From the NCBI RefSeq assembly GCF_004801375.1, contig NZ_SSNZ01000001.1:962606-1026605 (forward strand): a stretch of 64,000 nt of DNA, written 5' to 3'. Positions 32,781 to 41,132 of the stretch are shown here, piece after piece. Both the position numbers and the translations under genes were made by a program. Numbering within the stretch: the first letter of the stretch is position 1; the number at the start of each line of letters is the position of its first letter. This DNA comes from Flavobacterium supellecticarium (GTDB lineage: Bacteria; Bacteroidota; Bacteroidia; Flavobacteriales; Flavobacteriaceae). The notes below the pieces were generated by a model. The model made no database searches. It had not been told where the DNA came from and saw nothing but the letters and a program-made list of their open reading frames with translations.

Positions 32781-35417
32781 ATGATCCGAACTTTTTTTGT
32801 ACTGCTTATTCTAGTTATACCTACGCTCCTAAATGCCCAGAACATTACCGGTATCCTAACCGACTACCAGTCAGATAAGGGCATTTCCGGGGCAACCCTG
32901 CAACTCATCGACAGTCAGACGAATGCTACTGTAAGCTATGTATTATCCGATGATAGCGGGAAATTTACCTTAGCGCCACCACCACCTGGAAATTATACAC
33001 TGGAAATCAATCATATTGCATATGATCCGGAATATCATCAACTCACTGTTTCCAATTCCGGAACGGAAATCCAGCTTCCAATTAAACTACGTCCTAAATC
33101 CAAACAACTCAACGAAGTAATCGTACAGGGTTCGCGCGCCGCAGCACAGCAAAAAGGCGATACGATTCGTTACAACATCAACGCTTTCACTACCGGAAAC
33201 GAAGAAAAGCTTAAAAACATTATCGAAAAACTTCCCGGTCTTGAAATTGACGATAATGGTAAAATAAAATCCCAGGGAAAAGTCATCGAAGAATTACTGA
33301 TTAATGGAAAACCTTTTTTTGGTAAAAACCATAAAATGGCCACCGAAAATCTAAATGCTAAAATGATTGATGATATTGATTTGATCAACAATTATGAAAC
33401 CTTTGGCGCCATAAAAGACATCGAAGGAACGAACAATAAAAAAGCGCTTAACATCCATATCAAAGAAGAATACCTTGGTAAAATAACCGGTGATATTACC
33501 GGGCTATCTGCTTATGACGATCGGTATAAAGTGCATAGCAACCTGTTTCGGTTTATGCCAAAATTTAATGCCAGTGCTATTCTCGACAGTAATAATCTGG
33601 GCGAGCAAGCCATTAGTCTTCGGGATTATATGGATATGGATGGCAACATCAAATCTGATATCCGGAACAACGACATGGGCAATCCGGTTTTCGGAGCAGG
33701 GAAAATCCCAAAATTTCTGGTTGCCAACGAAAATAACAAAACCAGTCGTTCGCATACCGCGGCACTTAACATCAGTGCCATGCCAACGGATAAATTGAGT
33801 ATTAACGCTTTTAGCATTTTAAATCAATCCCGTTTTACCGAACAACGTTGGGTTGAAAAAACTTTTTTTAACACTGCCAATTCCCTACAATCTCAGGATG
33901 CTATTGCCGGTAAGATGACTTTTTTATTTAATCAGACAAAAGTAAATCTGGAGTACAAACCAAACAAAGATAACCTGATTAATTACTCGGCCATTCTGGA
34001 TTCCGGACACGACAAAGGCCAACGGGACACCGAAAGCATTCTAAACGGTCAACCGCAGGAATTTGAAGAAAGTAACAAAGCGATTAAACTTAATTTCGGG
34101 CAACAATTGAGCTATGTTACCAAGCTCGCCCGTAATAAATTACTTTCGATAAATGCTTATCAGGAATTTAAAAAACAAGACAATCGTTATGATTTTCTCT
34201 CCGACCAGCAAACCTTGCTTCCGCCCTATCAGCGGCTTGATCAGGAATATGTTTTTAAGAGTAATGAAATCGGTGTTTTTAGCAAATACACGCAAAAAAT
34301 AAGTGATCATATTGCACGTGGTAATGCCGGCTTTATCTGGAACCGTTCGTCTTTAGAACTCCTGCAATCAGCATTAGCCACTGGTCAGCCGCAAATTAAC
34401 CGAAATAGTAATTATGCCTTTGCAGACGTATCGGTTAAAAAGGCGGTTTCCCTGTTACAATACAATGCCAAACTGGAATTCCGCAATTATTTTTTAGAGC
34501 CATCTGGCGCCACTAAAGCCTATCTGCTACCATTTGCACAAGTCAAACTCGCTTTTACCGATTTGCATTATCTGAGTTTAAGCTACAACCGAAACATTAG
34601 TTTTTATGCCAGCGACATACAAAACAATTTTCTATATGCCGACGATTATCGGAATTATTACAACCCTAGCTCTATTGTATTCGAGAAACCATTTGAACAA
34701 AATATACTGTCGCTCAACTATTTCAAGTTTGACCTTTACAATGGCTTTTTATTTTTGGCCAATTCGTCCTATTCCCGCAACAAAAATGAAAACACCAGCA
34801 ACAGTATCAATGCCGGAAATTACAACTATATCGCTTATCGGAACGATGCCAGCGGTTATTCCTGGAACAATCTGATAAGTGTGGAGCAACGTATAAAGCC
34901 GCTCAAATCCAAAGCAAAAGCGACATTTTCCTATTTGCTTACCGAGAGCTATAACTTCATAAGCGATCAGCAAAATGATTACCGAACCAATAATTTTTCG
35001 GTACGTTTTTCATTGATCAGTTCTTTTAAAGACAGCTGGTTCAATTACGAAGCAGGCAGTCAGTATTCGAATTATGAAACACATTACCAACTCTTTGACA
35101 GCAAAATTTACACCCGTAAATGGACGCCATTTCTAAATTTTAACGGACAAATTAATGAAAGTCTAAATTACCGATTGGACAATAGTCTGGAGCATTTTTC
35201 GACTACCGATAGTGAGCGTCAGTTTTTTAAAACTGATTTTAAACTAACCTGTAAAAAACCGAAAGCTCGTTTTAAATACTGGATCGAAGGCAATAATATT
35301 TTCAACATCAGCAATCCGGAAATAATCGCTACCAGTAACAGTAACAACAGCTTTAGCCGCGAAACCATCACCCGACTGGCCGGATATATCGGTTTCGGAA
35401 TTGGTTTCGAATGGTAA
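32781..35417 (+). CDS. TonB-receptor-like outer-membrane beta-barrel protein
   Basis: 878 residues with a signal peptide (1-19, ending LNAQ). Residues 20-105 form a carboxypeptidase-regulatory-like domain (NITGILTDYQSDKGISGATL, GNYTLEINHIAYD). A plug-like region follows (KNIIEKLPGLEIDDNGKI, LLINGKPFF), as in TonB receptors, then a long C-terminal barrel of aromatic-rich beta strands ending in GFGIGFEW, whose terminal aromatic suits outer-membrane insertion. No distinct TonB box is obvious to me. It is directly coupled to the GLPGLI gene (no gap) and followed 55 bp later by a metalloprotease lipoprotein. It may import or export a peptide-like substrate; this is inference. Confidence 0.88.
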   Translation: MIRTFFVLLILVIPTLLNAQNITGILTDYQSDKGISGATLQLIDSQTNATVSYVLSDDSGKFTLAPPPPGNYTLEINHIAYDPEYHQLTVSNSGTEIQLPIKLRPKSKQLNEVIVQGSRAAAQQKGDTIRYNINAFTTGNEEKLKNIIEKLPGLEIDDNGKIKSQGKVIEELLINGKPFFGKNHKMATENLNAKMIDDIDLINNYETFGAIKDIEGTNNKKALNIHIKEEYLGKITGDITGLSAYDDRYKVHSNLFRFMPKFNASAILDSNNLGEQAISLRDYMDMDGNIKSDIRNNDMGNPVFGAGKIPKFLVANENNKTSRSHTAALNISAMPTDKLSINAFSILNQSRFTEQRWVEKTFFNTANSLQSQDAIAGKMTFLFNQTKVNLEYKPNKDNLINYSAILDSGHDKGQRDTESILNGQPQEFEESNKAIKLNFGQQLSYVTKLARNKLLSINAYQEFKKQDNRYDFLSDQQTLLPPYQRLDQEYVFKSNEIGVFSKYTQKISDHIARGNAGFIWNRSSLELLQSALATGQPQINRNSNYAFADVSVKKAVSLLQYNAKLEFRNYFLEPSGATKAYLLPFAQVKLAFTDLHYLSLSYNRNISFYASDIQNNFLYADDYRNYYNPSSIVFEKPFEQNILSLNYFKFDLYNGFLFLANSSYSRNKNENTSNSINAGNYNYIAYRNDASGYSWNNLISVEQRIKPLKSKAKATFSYLLTESYNFISDQQNDYRTNNFSVRFSLISSFKDSWFNYEAGSQYSNYETHYQLFDSKIYTRKWTPFLNFNGQINESLNYRLDNSLEHFSTTDSERQFFKTDFKLTCKKPKARFKYWIEGNNIFNISNPEIIATSNSNNSFSRETITRLAGYIGFGIGFEW

Positions 35418-35472
35418 TCAACTATATCACGCATAACGATTAACACCTTACTATTAACCTTAAAAACAAAAA

Positions 35473-37038
35473 ATGAAAAAAATTTTTCTGGGAATTTTAG
35501 CAACTGGTCTACTTGTATTGGGCAGTTGCGACAACAAAGACTGGACCGAAGATTCGTCCGCAACAACAAATGTAGGGCAACGCTTACCCGATGAAGCGGT
35601 ACAATTGGAAAACCCCTATTCGGTGGCCAACATGCTCCACGCCTACGCCGATCTTCGAACCGGAGGCGACATTGAAAGAGCCAAAGAAATTTCGGGTATA
35701 ACTACAACCCATTTTTATGTAAAATTTAAACCCGAAAACGAAGACACCATGGATTTATTAAAACAAGACTCCACGCTTGTTGTGTATAATTATCCACTAG
35801 ATGTAGCCTTTCCGGAAGGTTACGACACCAGTAGCTATCGGGACGAAGGTATTCCTGATGATCAACCAGGTTTTCAATATGCCGCTATTCCTGTAAATCA
35901 TCCAATGCCGGATGTACAACATGAGATATTAGCCGAATTGTTTATTCCGGATGAAGATAAAATTGTAGACGGAAAAGGAGAAGTTCCGTCACCGGTACAA
36001 ATAAACGGTATTTCAGCCGAAGAGCTTGTTGAGCATTCGTTATTACTTACCGGTAATCTGGAACCGGAAGAAAGAGGATTGGCTTCCCGCAGCAAATGGA
36101 GACCAGCCGGTCGCATCACGATGCAGGACGATCTGTTGGGCACTATTGGTGTAGAAGGCTTAAAAGTAGAAGCCCGCAGATGGTTTACCACTCACGTTGG
36201 CTTTGTTAACTCCGCCGGATATTATAGTTGTGACGGAACCTTCCGAAATCCGGCCAACTACAGTTATAAATACGAACGATACGATTTTGAAATCCGTAAA
36301 GGGTGGCTTTTTTCAACGGCTAAACTAGACGGGCCTAAAAAAACCGGTAACTGGGATGTACATCATGGTACTACAAGCATTCACAGCTTCTACTCGACTA
36401 TTTTCCGTGCCGCGCACCACTATTACTACAAAAACATCCTGGGATTACGAAGACCTCCACAAAACGGTTTCTGGAAAACCCAGTTAAAAATCAAAGCGAT
36501 AAATGAAGTCAATACCGATTTCGATGGTAATGCCAATCCTGCCCGACGCTTTTTAGGACTAGGAAGTCATATCCATATATACAATCCGCAAAATAAGCGT
36601 TTTGACACCTATGCAACCACCATACACGAATTGGCGCATGCTTCGCACTGGAGTATGAGCAGCGGCTCCAACTTTACAAACACCGAAAAAATTGTAAAAG
36701 AATCATGGGCGCGTGGTGTCGAAAGAAGTTTAACCCGTATGGTCTATGTGAATTATGAAACGACATATAATCGTTTGCGTTATACCGGAATGGTTCACGA
36801 TGCTTTAGACGGAAATAAAACACGGATTTCCCAATACTACTTTACCGATTCAAATCCATTTACACCACTAACGCGATCCTATCAGGATCAGGTATCGGGT
36901 TATACCATTCGTCAGATAGAAGATGCACTGCAGAATCAGAAAACCTGGAACGCCTGGAGAGACAAAATCAAAACGATGTTTGTCAATTCGACAGAAAACA
37001 ACCTTGATGCTACTTTTTCTTTCTGGAATACACAATGA
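35473..37038 (+). CDS. Lipoprotein zinc metalloprotease (HExxH)
   Basis: 521 residues with a lipoprotein signal (lipid Cys at 19: LVLGSC). The zincin motif is TIHELAHASHW (His385, Glu386, His389) in the C-terminal third, and a candidate third ligand Glu410 lies in KESWARGVE. The N-terminal 200 residues show no familiar domain; a region of about 225-380 has a compact fold with many aromatic residues. I do not recognise the family beyond the zincin motif. It ends the GLPGLI operon (55 bp after the barrel gene). Substrate unknown. Confidence 0.82.
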   Translation: MKKIFLGILATGLLVLGSCDNKDWTEDSSATTNVGQRLPDEAVQLENPYSVANMLHAYADLRTGGDIERAKEISGITTTHFYVKFKPENEDTMDLLKQDSTLVVYNYPLDVAFPEGYDTSSYRDEGIPDDQPGFQYAAIPVNHPMPDVQHEILAELFIPDEDKIVDGKGEVPSPVQINGISAEELVEHSLLLTGNLEPEERGLASRSKWRPAGRITMQDDLLGTIGVEGLKVEARRWFTTHVGFVNSAGYYSCDGTFRNPANYSYKYERYDFEIRKGWLFSTAKLDGPKKTGNWDVHHGTTSIHSFYSTIFRAAHHYYYKNILGLRRPPQNGFWKTQLKIKAINEVNTDFDGNANPARRFLGLGSHIHIYNPQNKRFDTYATTIHELAHASHWSMSSGSNFTNTEKIVKESWARGVERSLTRMVYVNYETTYNRLRYTGMVHDALDGNKTRISQYYFTDSNPFTPLTRSYQDQVSGYTIRQIEDALQNQKTWNAWRDKIKTMFVNSTENNLDATFSFWNTQ

Positions 37039-37314
37039 TAAAAACAGAAATAATCGGAACATTTGAGACATTTAGAAGAAACTTTTGTCTGTTATAAGTA
37101 GCGAACAAAGTATTATTTTCAATTTTTCGCTAAAATTAGTGGATCAATCTTTATAACTAATTTTTGGCAATGCCGGTCTTATCTGATCGGCATTGTTATA
37201 AATACACATGGTAACATCGCAGAAAGTACTGTAATACTGTTTACAAGGTCTACGCAACCCTTTTTTAACATTAAAAATAGGATTATTTAGCTTTTATTAG
37301 ACCCCCTATTTTGT
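37039..37314. other. Intergenic stretch with weak hairpin
   Basis: About 275 bp. The only structure is a weak dyad at 37167-37195 (CAATGCCG paired with CGGCATTG) lacking a T run; it may be a poor terminator for the metalloprotease gene. No reading frame or RNA is supported. Confidence 0.45.
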
Positions 37315-37322
37315 TAACTTTG
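37315..37322 (+). promoter_or_regulatory. -7 box for the conserved unknown gene
   Basis: TAACTTTG fits TAnnTTTG, 16 bp before the ATG at 37339; it argues for that ATG over the one at 37330. Confidence 0.5.
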
Positions 37323-37338
37323 CAGTATTATGGCATTT

Positions 37339-38787
37339 ATGAAAAACACAGATAACGAAATTACACTTAAAGGCGATCGGGAAATTGAACACATTCCGGC
37401 CCTTAAAGAGAAGGCACTCCGTATTAACCTTAACAAAAACATTTACGGGACATTTGCCGAAATCGGTGCCGGACAGGAAACGGTAAGGCATTTTTTCAGA
37501 GCCGGAGGTTCTTCCGGTACTATCGCAAAAGCAATGTCGGCCTACGACAAAGATTTTAGTGATGCAATTTATGGCGTGGAAGATGATGGACGTTATGTTA
37601 CTGAAAGCCGCTTAAAAAAGATGCTTTCTCACGAAATTCAACTGGTGGAAGAGCGTTTAAAAAGAGACAAACACCCAAGCAAAATGTTCTTTAGTTATGC
37701 GAATACCGTAGCCACTATCGACTTTGCCAAACAATATAAAGGCCACGGATGGGTAGGTATCAAATACCAACTGGATCCGGAGGAAGACTACAACGAGATT
37801 ATCCTTCACATCCGTTTTAAGGAAAGTGATTCACGATTACAACAGGAAACGCTAGGAATTTTAGGTGTTAACCTTATTTACGGGGCTTTTTACAAATACA
37901 ACGATCCAAAAAAATTACTGCGTTACCTATACGATCACCTGGACAAAGATCAGTTGGAAATTGACACGATCAATTTTTCCGGTCCGCGTTTTAAAGACGT
38001 CGACAACCGATTGATGAGTTTACAGCTTGTTAAAAACGGAATGACCGATGCCGTGATGTTTGGTCCGGATGGTAATAACGTACTTCCGGCAACAATCTTA
38101 TACCGTAAAAACATTCTGGCGCTACGCGGAAGTTTCCGCCCGGTAACCAAGGTTAATATGGACATGTACCAGAAATCGTACGAGATGTTCCTTCAGGAGA
38201 AAAAAGTAGATAAGGATAATACGATGGTTATTTTCGAAATTACATTATCCAATCTGCGTTCGGAAGGCGAAATCGATGAGCGTGACTTTATGGATCGTGC
38301 CGAATTACTTTGTTCGTTAGGACAAACGGTTATGATTTCGAACTTTCAGGAGTATTATAAAGTGGTCGAATATTTCTCCGAATACTCCAAAGCCCGAATG
38401 GGATTAGCCATGGGCGTTAGCAATCTGATTGATATTTTCGATGAAAAATACTATCGCCATCTTAGTGGTGGAATTCTGGAAGCTTTCGGTAAACTATTCT
38501 ATCGCGATTTAAAAGTATTCCTGTATCCGATGGAAGATGAAGATGGAAATGTGATCACCTCACAAAACCTGAAAGTACACCCGCGTATGAAAGAATTATA
38601 TAAGTTTTTTGCTTACAACGGCAAAGTGGTTGACATTACCGATTTCGACAAAGACCACCTTAAAATCTTTTCCCGTGAGGTTTTAAAAATGATTCACGAC
38701 GGACAAGAAGGTTGGGAAGAAATGCTACCAGAAGGAATTTCGGAATTGATCAAACAAGACCATCTCTTTAGTTGTGGTGATCAATAA
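37339..38787 (+). CDS. Conserved cytoplasmic protein of unknown function
   Basis: 482 residues from the ATG at 37339; another in-frame ATG at 37330 would leave almost no leader after the -7 box. The N-terminal half has FAEIGAGQETVRHFFRAGGSSGTIAKA and YVTESRLKKMLSHEIQLVE; the central part has FSYANTVATIDFAKQYKGHG; a later part has GPRFKDVDNRLMSLQLV, then NNVLPATILYRKNILALRG. No signal peptide or membrane helix is seen. I recognise it as a long, conserved bacterial protein, sometimes annotated as nicotinate-nucleotide adenylyltransferase, but the motifs do not support that to my eye, so I assign no activity. It is monocistronic and ends at a bidirectional terminator. Confidence 0.8.
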   Translation: MKNTDNEITLKGDREIEHIPALKEKALRINLNKNIYGTFAEIGAGQETVRHFFRAGGSSGTIAKAMSAYDKDFSDAIYGVEDDGRYVTESRLKKMLSHEIQLVEERLKRDKHPSKMFFSYANTVATIDFAKQYKGHGWVGIKYQLDPEEDYNEIILHIRFKESDSRLQQETLGILGVNLIYGAFYKYNDPKKLLRYLYDHLDKDQLEIDTINFSGPRFKDVDNRLMSLQLVKNGMTDAVMFGPDGNNVLPATILYRKNILALRGSFRPVTKVNMDMYQKSYEMFLQEKKVDKDNTMVIFEITLSNLRSEGEIDERDFMDRAELLCSLGQTVMISNFQEYYKVVEYFSEYSKARMGLAMGVSNLIDIFDEKYYRHLSGGILEAFGKLFYRDLKVFLYPMEDEDGNVITSQNLKVHPRMKELYKFFAYNGKVVDITDFDKDHLKIFSREVLKMIHDGQEGWEEMLPEGISELIKQDHLFSCGDQ

Positions 38788-38823
38788 AAACAGAAACATC
38801 AAAATATACCTATTAAAAAAAAC

Positions 38824-38860
38824 AAAACCTGTCAGATTATTTGACAGGTTTTATTTTTTA
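38824..38860. terminator. Bidirectional terminator
   Basis: AAAACCTGTCA pairs with TGACAGGTTTT around GATTATT, between the convergent unknown gene and bcp. The arm sequence resembles the CCTGTCAGG repeats found elsewhere in the window. Confidence 0.85.
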
Positions 38861-38863
38861 TCC

Positions 38864-39316
38864 TTATTTTAAAATCTGATCGGCATGTGCTTTGGTTTTT
38901 ACCTGAGTAATCACCTCTTCGATCACACCTTCTTCGTTAATCACAAATGTAGTACGATGGATTCCGTCGTATTCTCTTCCCATAAACTTTTTCGGTCCCC
39001 AAACGCCAAAAGCCTGAATAACCGATTTATCCTCATCGGCCAGTAACGGAAACGGAAACTCATATTTATCTTTAAACTTTCCCTGCGCTTTGGCACTATC
39101 GGCACTCACCCCTAACAATTCGTAATTATTCGCTTTAAAGCGTTCGAAATTATCTCTTAAATCGCAAGCCTCCGCGGTACATCCCGGCGTATTGGCTTTA
39201 GGGTAAAAAAACACAACCAGTTTTTTCCCTTTATAATCGGCCAGTGTATGTGTTTTCCCATCCTGATCCACTCCTGAAAAATTCGGAGCCTTATCTCCTT
39301 TTATTAATGTTGTCAT
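38864..39316 (-). CDS. bcp: Thiol peroxidase, peroxiredoxin of the BCP/PrxQ type
   Basis: 150 residues. The peroxidatic Cys46 lies in FYPKANTPGCTAEACDLRDN, with Cys51 five residues later as the expected resolving cysteine. The start PNFSGVDQDGKTHTLADYKG and the region GVSADSAKAQGKFKDKYEFPF also match the family. It reduces peroxides using thioredoxin in the cytoplasm. It is divergent from nth with only 33 bp between the two start codons, and it shares a terminator region with the convergent unknown gene. Confidence 0.95.
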   Translation of the reverse strand: MTTLIKGDKAPNFSGVDQDGKTHTLADYKGKKLVVFFYPKANTPGCTAEACDLRDNFERFKANNYELLGVSADSAKAQGKFKDKYEFPFPLLADEDKSVIQAFGVWGPKKFMGREYDGIHRTTFVINEEGVIEEVITQVKTKAHADQILK

Positions 39317-39321
39317 AACCG

Positions 39322-39329
39322 TATATTTG
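39322..39329 (+). promoter_or_regulatory. -7 box for nth
   Basis: TATATTTG fits TAnnTTTG, 20 bp before the ATG at 39350; no TTG at the standard spacing. Confidence 0.45.
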
Positions 39330-39349
39330 TTTTTATAAAAGTAGAAAAA

Positions 39350-40018
39350 ATGACCAAAGAAGACAAAGTCGAATTTGTTATAAGAACGTTAAACGAAATC
39401 TACCCGGAAATTCCGATTCCTTTAGACCATAAAGATCCTTATACGCTGTTGATTGCCGTGCTATTATCGGCACAATGTACCGATGTGCGCGTCAACCAGA
39501 TAACACCTTTGCTATTTGCCAGGGCCGACAATCCGTATGATATGGTAAAAATGAGTGTTGAAGAAATCAAAGAAATCATACGTCCCTGCGGACTTTCACC
39601 GATGAAATCGAAAGGAATTTACGGCTTGTCGCAGATTCTGATTGAAAAACACAATGGCGAAGTACCTCAGGATTTTGATGCTCTGGAAGCGTTACCGGCT
39701 GTAGGCCATAAAACGGCCAGTGTTGTGATGTCGCAGGCATTTGGTGTTCCGGCTTTTCCGGTTGATACCCATATTCACCGATTGCTGTACCGCTGGAACC
39801 TTTCAAATGGAAAAAACGTACAGCAAACCGAAAAAGATGCCAAACGTATCTTTCCACGGGAATTATGGAACGATCTACATTTACAAATCATATGGTATGG
39901 CAGGGAGTATTCGCCGGCCAGAGGATGGAATCTCGAAAAAGACATTATCACGCAAACCATAGGGCGGAAATCGGTTATTGACGAGTATTACAAGTCTAAA
40001 GTTAAATCGAAACCATAA
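39350..40018 (+). CDS. nth: Endonuclease III-like DNA glycosylase without the iron-sulfur loop
   Basis: 222 residues. The helix-hairpin-helix region EALPAVGHKTASVVMSQAFG holds the catalytic Lys121; Asp139 lies in FPVDTHIHR; LLSAQCTDVRVNQITPLLF is the usual early helix. The family removes oxidised pyrimidines and nicks the abasic site. The usual C-terminal four-cysteine loop for the [4Fe-4S] cluster is absent: the end reads WYGREYSPARGWNLEKD and has no cysteine. This cluster-less form is known for some lineages and I think it is normal in Flavobacterium. It shares its upstream region with divergent bcp and is followed by a terminator. Confidence 0.9.
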   Translation: MTKEDKVEFVIRTLNEIYPEIPIPLDHKDPYTLLIAVLLSAQCTDVRVNQITPLLFARADNPYDMVKMSVEEIKEIIRPCGLSPMKSKGIYGLSQILIEKHNGEVPQDFDALEALPAVGHKTASVVMSQAFGVPAFPVDTHIHRLLYRWNLSNGKNVQQTEKDAKRIFPRELWNDLHLQIIWYGREYSPARGWNLEKDIITQTIGRKSVIDEYYKSKVKSKP

Positions 40019-40052
40019 AAAAACATCCCGATATTTACTATATCGGGATGTT
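40019..40052. terminator. Bidirectional terminator
   Basis: ACATCCCGATAT pairs with ATATCGGGATGT around a short loop, between nth and the small minus-strand ORF. Confidence 0.85.
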
Positions 40053-40054
40053 CC

Positions 40055-40198
40055 TTAATTAGCAATAGACTCAAACGTCAAATCACCTACTTTGACAATA
40101 GTCAGCGCTTTTGAATAGCTGAGTAAAAAACTTATAGTTTCTTTTTTAGGTAACATTGTTTGACTTGCTATTTTTTTCTTAGAGTAAAGTTTTGCCAT
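40055..40198 (-). CDS. 47-residue protein downstream of the ECF sigma factor gene
   Basis: ATG at 40198, TAA at 40055. It is basic at the N-terminus (MAKLYSKKKIASQTM), followed by LPKKETISFLLSYSKAL and a final VKVGDLTFESIAN. No membrane segment, so probably cytoplasmic. It is the next gene after the sigma factor on the same strand (50 bp), followed by a terminator, and so is likely cotranscribed with it. I believe that similar short ORFs accompany this sigma gene in related flavobacteria, but I cannot check this. A modulator of the sigma factor is one possibility (inference). Confidence 0.62.
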   Translation of the reverse strand: MAKLYSKKKIASQTMLPKKETISFLLSYSKALTIVKVGDLTFESIAN

Positions 40199-40248
40199 AT
40201 TTGCGATTTAGGATATACATAATAACGCAAAACAAGCTCTAATATTGT

Positions 40249-40833
40249 TTAGTTTGTCAAAACTATTTGATTTTTTTCGATTACTTTTCTAAGATTCATT
40301 AACGCGTAGCGCATACGCCCTAAAGCGGTGTTAATACTCACCCCGGTAAGATCGGCAATTTCCTTAAAACTAAGATCCTGATACATACGCATTACCAGTA
40401 CCTCTTTCTGATCTTCCGGAAGCTCTTCGATCAGGCGTTGTAAATCGACTTCAACCTGTTCGCTGATAATTCTGTTTTCAACATTCGGGCTATTATCCGT
40501 CATGATGGAGAAAATAGAAAACTCTTCCGTTTCCCTGTGGTATGGCATTTTTTTCGATTTTCTAAAATAATCCACGATCAGATTATGGGAAATACGCATT
40601 ACCCAAGGCAGGAATTTACCTTCTTCACTGTAATTTTTGGATTTTAGTGTCTTGATGACTTTAATAAAAGTATCCTGGAAAATATCTTCTGTTATTTCCC
40701 TGTCCATTACTTTAGAATAAATAAAGCCATAAATTTTGGACTGATGTCTTTCAATTAATGTAGCCAAAGCGGTTTCATCACCACCTACATAATTTTTCAC
40801 TAAGACAGCGTCTGGAAGTACAACATTAGCCAT
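40249..40833 (-). CDS. RNA polymerase sigma factor, ECF / sigma-70 family
   Basis: 194 residues. Region 2 is YVGGDETALATLIERHQSKI, then DIFQDTFIKVIKTLKS and LPWVMRISHNLIVDYFRKSK, with the -10 recognition helix near residue 90. Region 4 has EELPEDQKEVLVMRMYQDLS and FKEIADLTGVSINTALGRMRYA, the helix-turn-helix for the -35. There is no adjacent anti-sigma gene of the usual FecR or zinc-binding type; the only companion is a 47-residue ORF downstream. It is one of the common Flavobacteriaceae sigma factors; its targets are unknown. Confidence 0.92.
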   Translation of the reverse strand: MANVVLPDAVLVKNYVGGDETALATLIERHQSKIYGFIYSKVMDREITEDIFQDTFIKVIKTLKSKNYSEEGKFLPWVMRISHNLIVDYFRKSKKMPYHRETEEFSIFSIMTDNSPNVENRIISEQVEVDLQRLIEELPEDQKEVLVMRMYQDLSFKEIADLTGVSINTALGRMRYALMNLRKVIEKNQIVLTN

Positions 40834-41118
40834 AACAATACCTTTTAGTTTTTGGTTTGGAATTTTTGAGAAATTGTGTCTAAAAAGTATTTTTATCCTA
40901 TAGGCGAATGTTAAATTGGAATTAATATTAAGCCAAATATAACATAATTTTTTATTACAATACTAGCCAATTCTAAAAATTAACATATTTTCCTATAGTA
41001 ATTTCCGTTGTTTCTTAAAGAATTTTCAACGATATCCCCTGCTTTTACCGGGGTCTTATAACCGAAGTAACTTTTTTTCGGGAAACACAATATTCTATCG
41101 TAAAATGCTGTTTTTGCT
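40834..41118. other. AT-rich divergent intergenic region
   Basis: About 285 bp between the divergent sigma and uvrA genes. I see no RNA or reading frame; the only element noted is the -7 box of uvrA that follows. Confidence 0.45.
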
Positions 41119-41126
41119 TATCTTTG
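41119..41126 (+). promoter_or_regulatory. -7 box for uvrA
   Basis: TATCTTTG fits TAnnTTTG and ends 6 bp before the ATG at 41133, so the transcript may have almost no leader. Confidence 0.5.
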
Positions 41127-41132
41127 TATTCT

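Noticed and set aside
37167..37195. Hairpin after the metalloprotease as a strong terminator
   Set aside because: The stem is acceptable, but no T run follows; kept only as a note in the intergenic entry.
41124..41132. TTG start for uvrA three codons upstream
   Set aside because: It coincides with the -7 box, so it could not be in the transcript.
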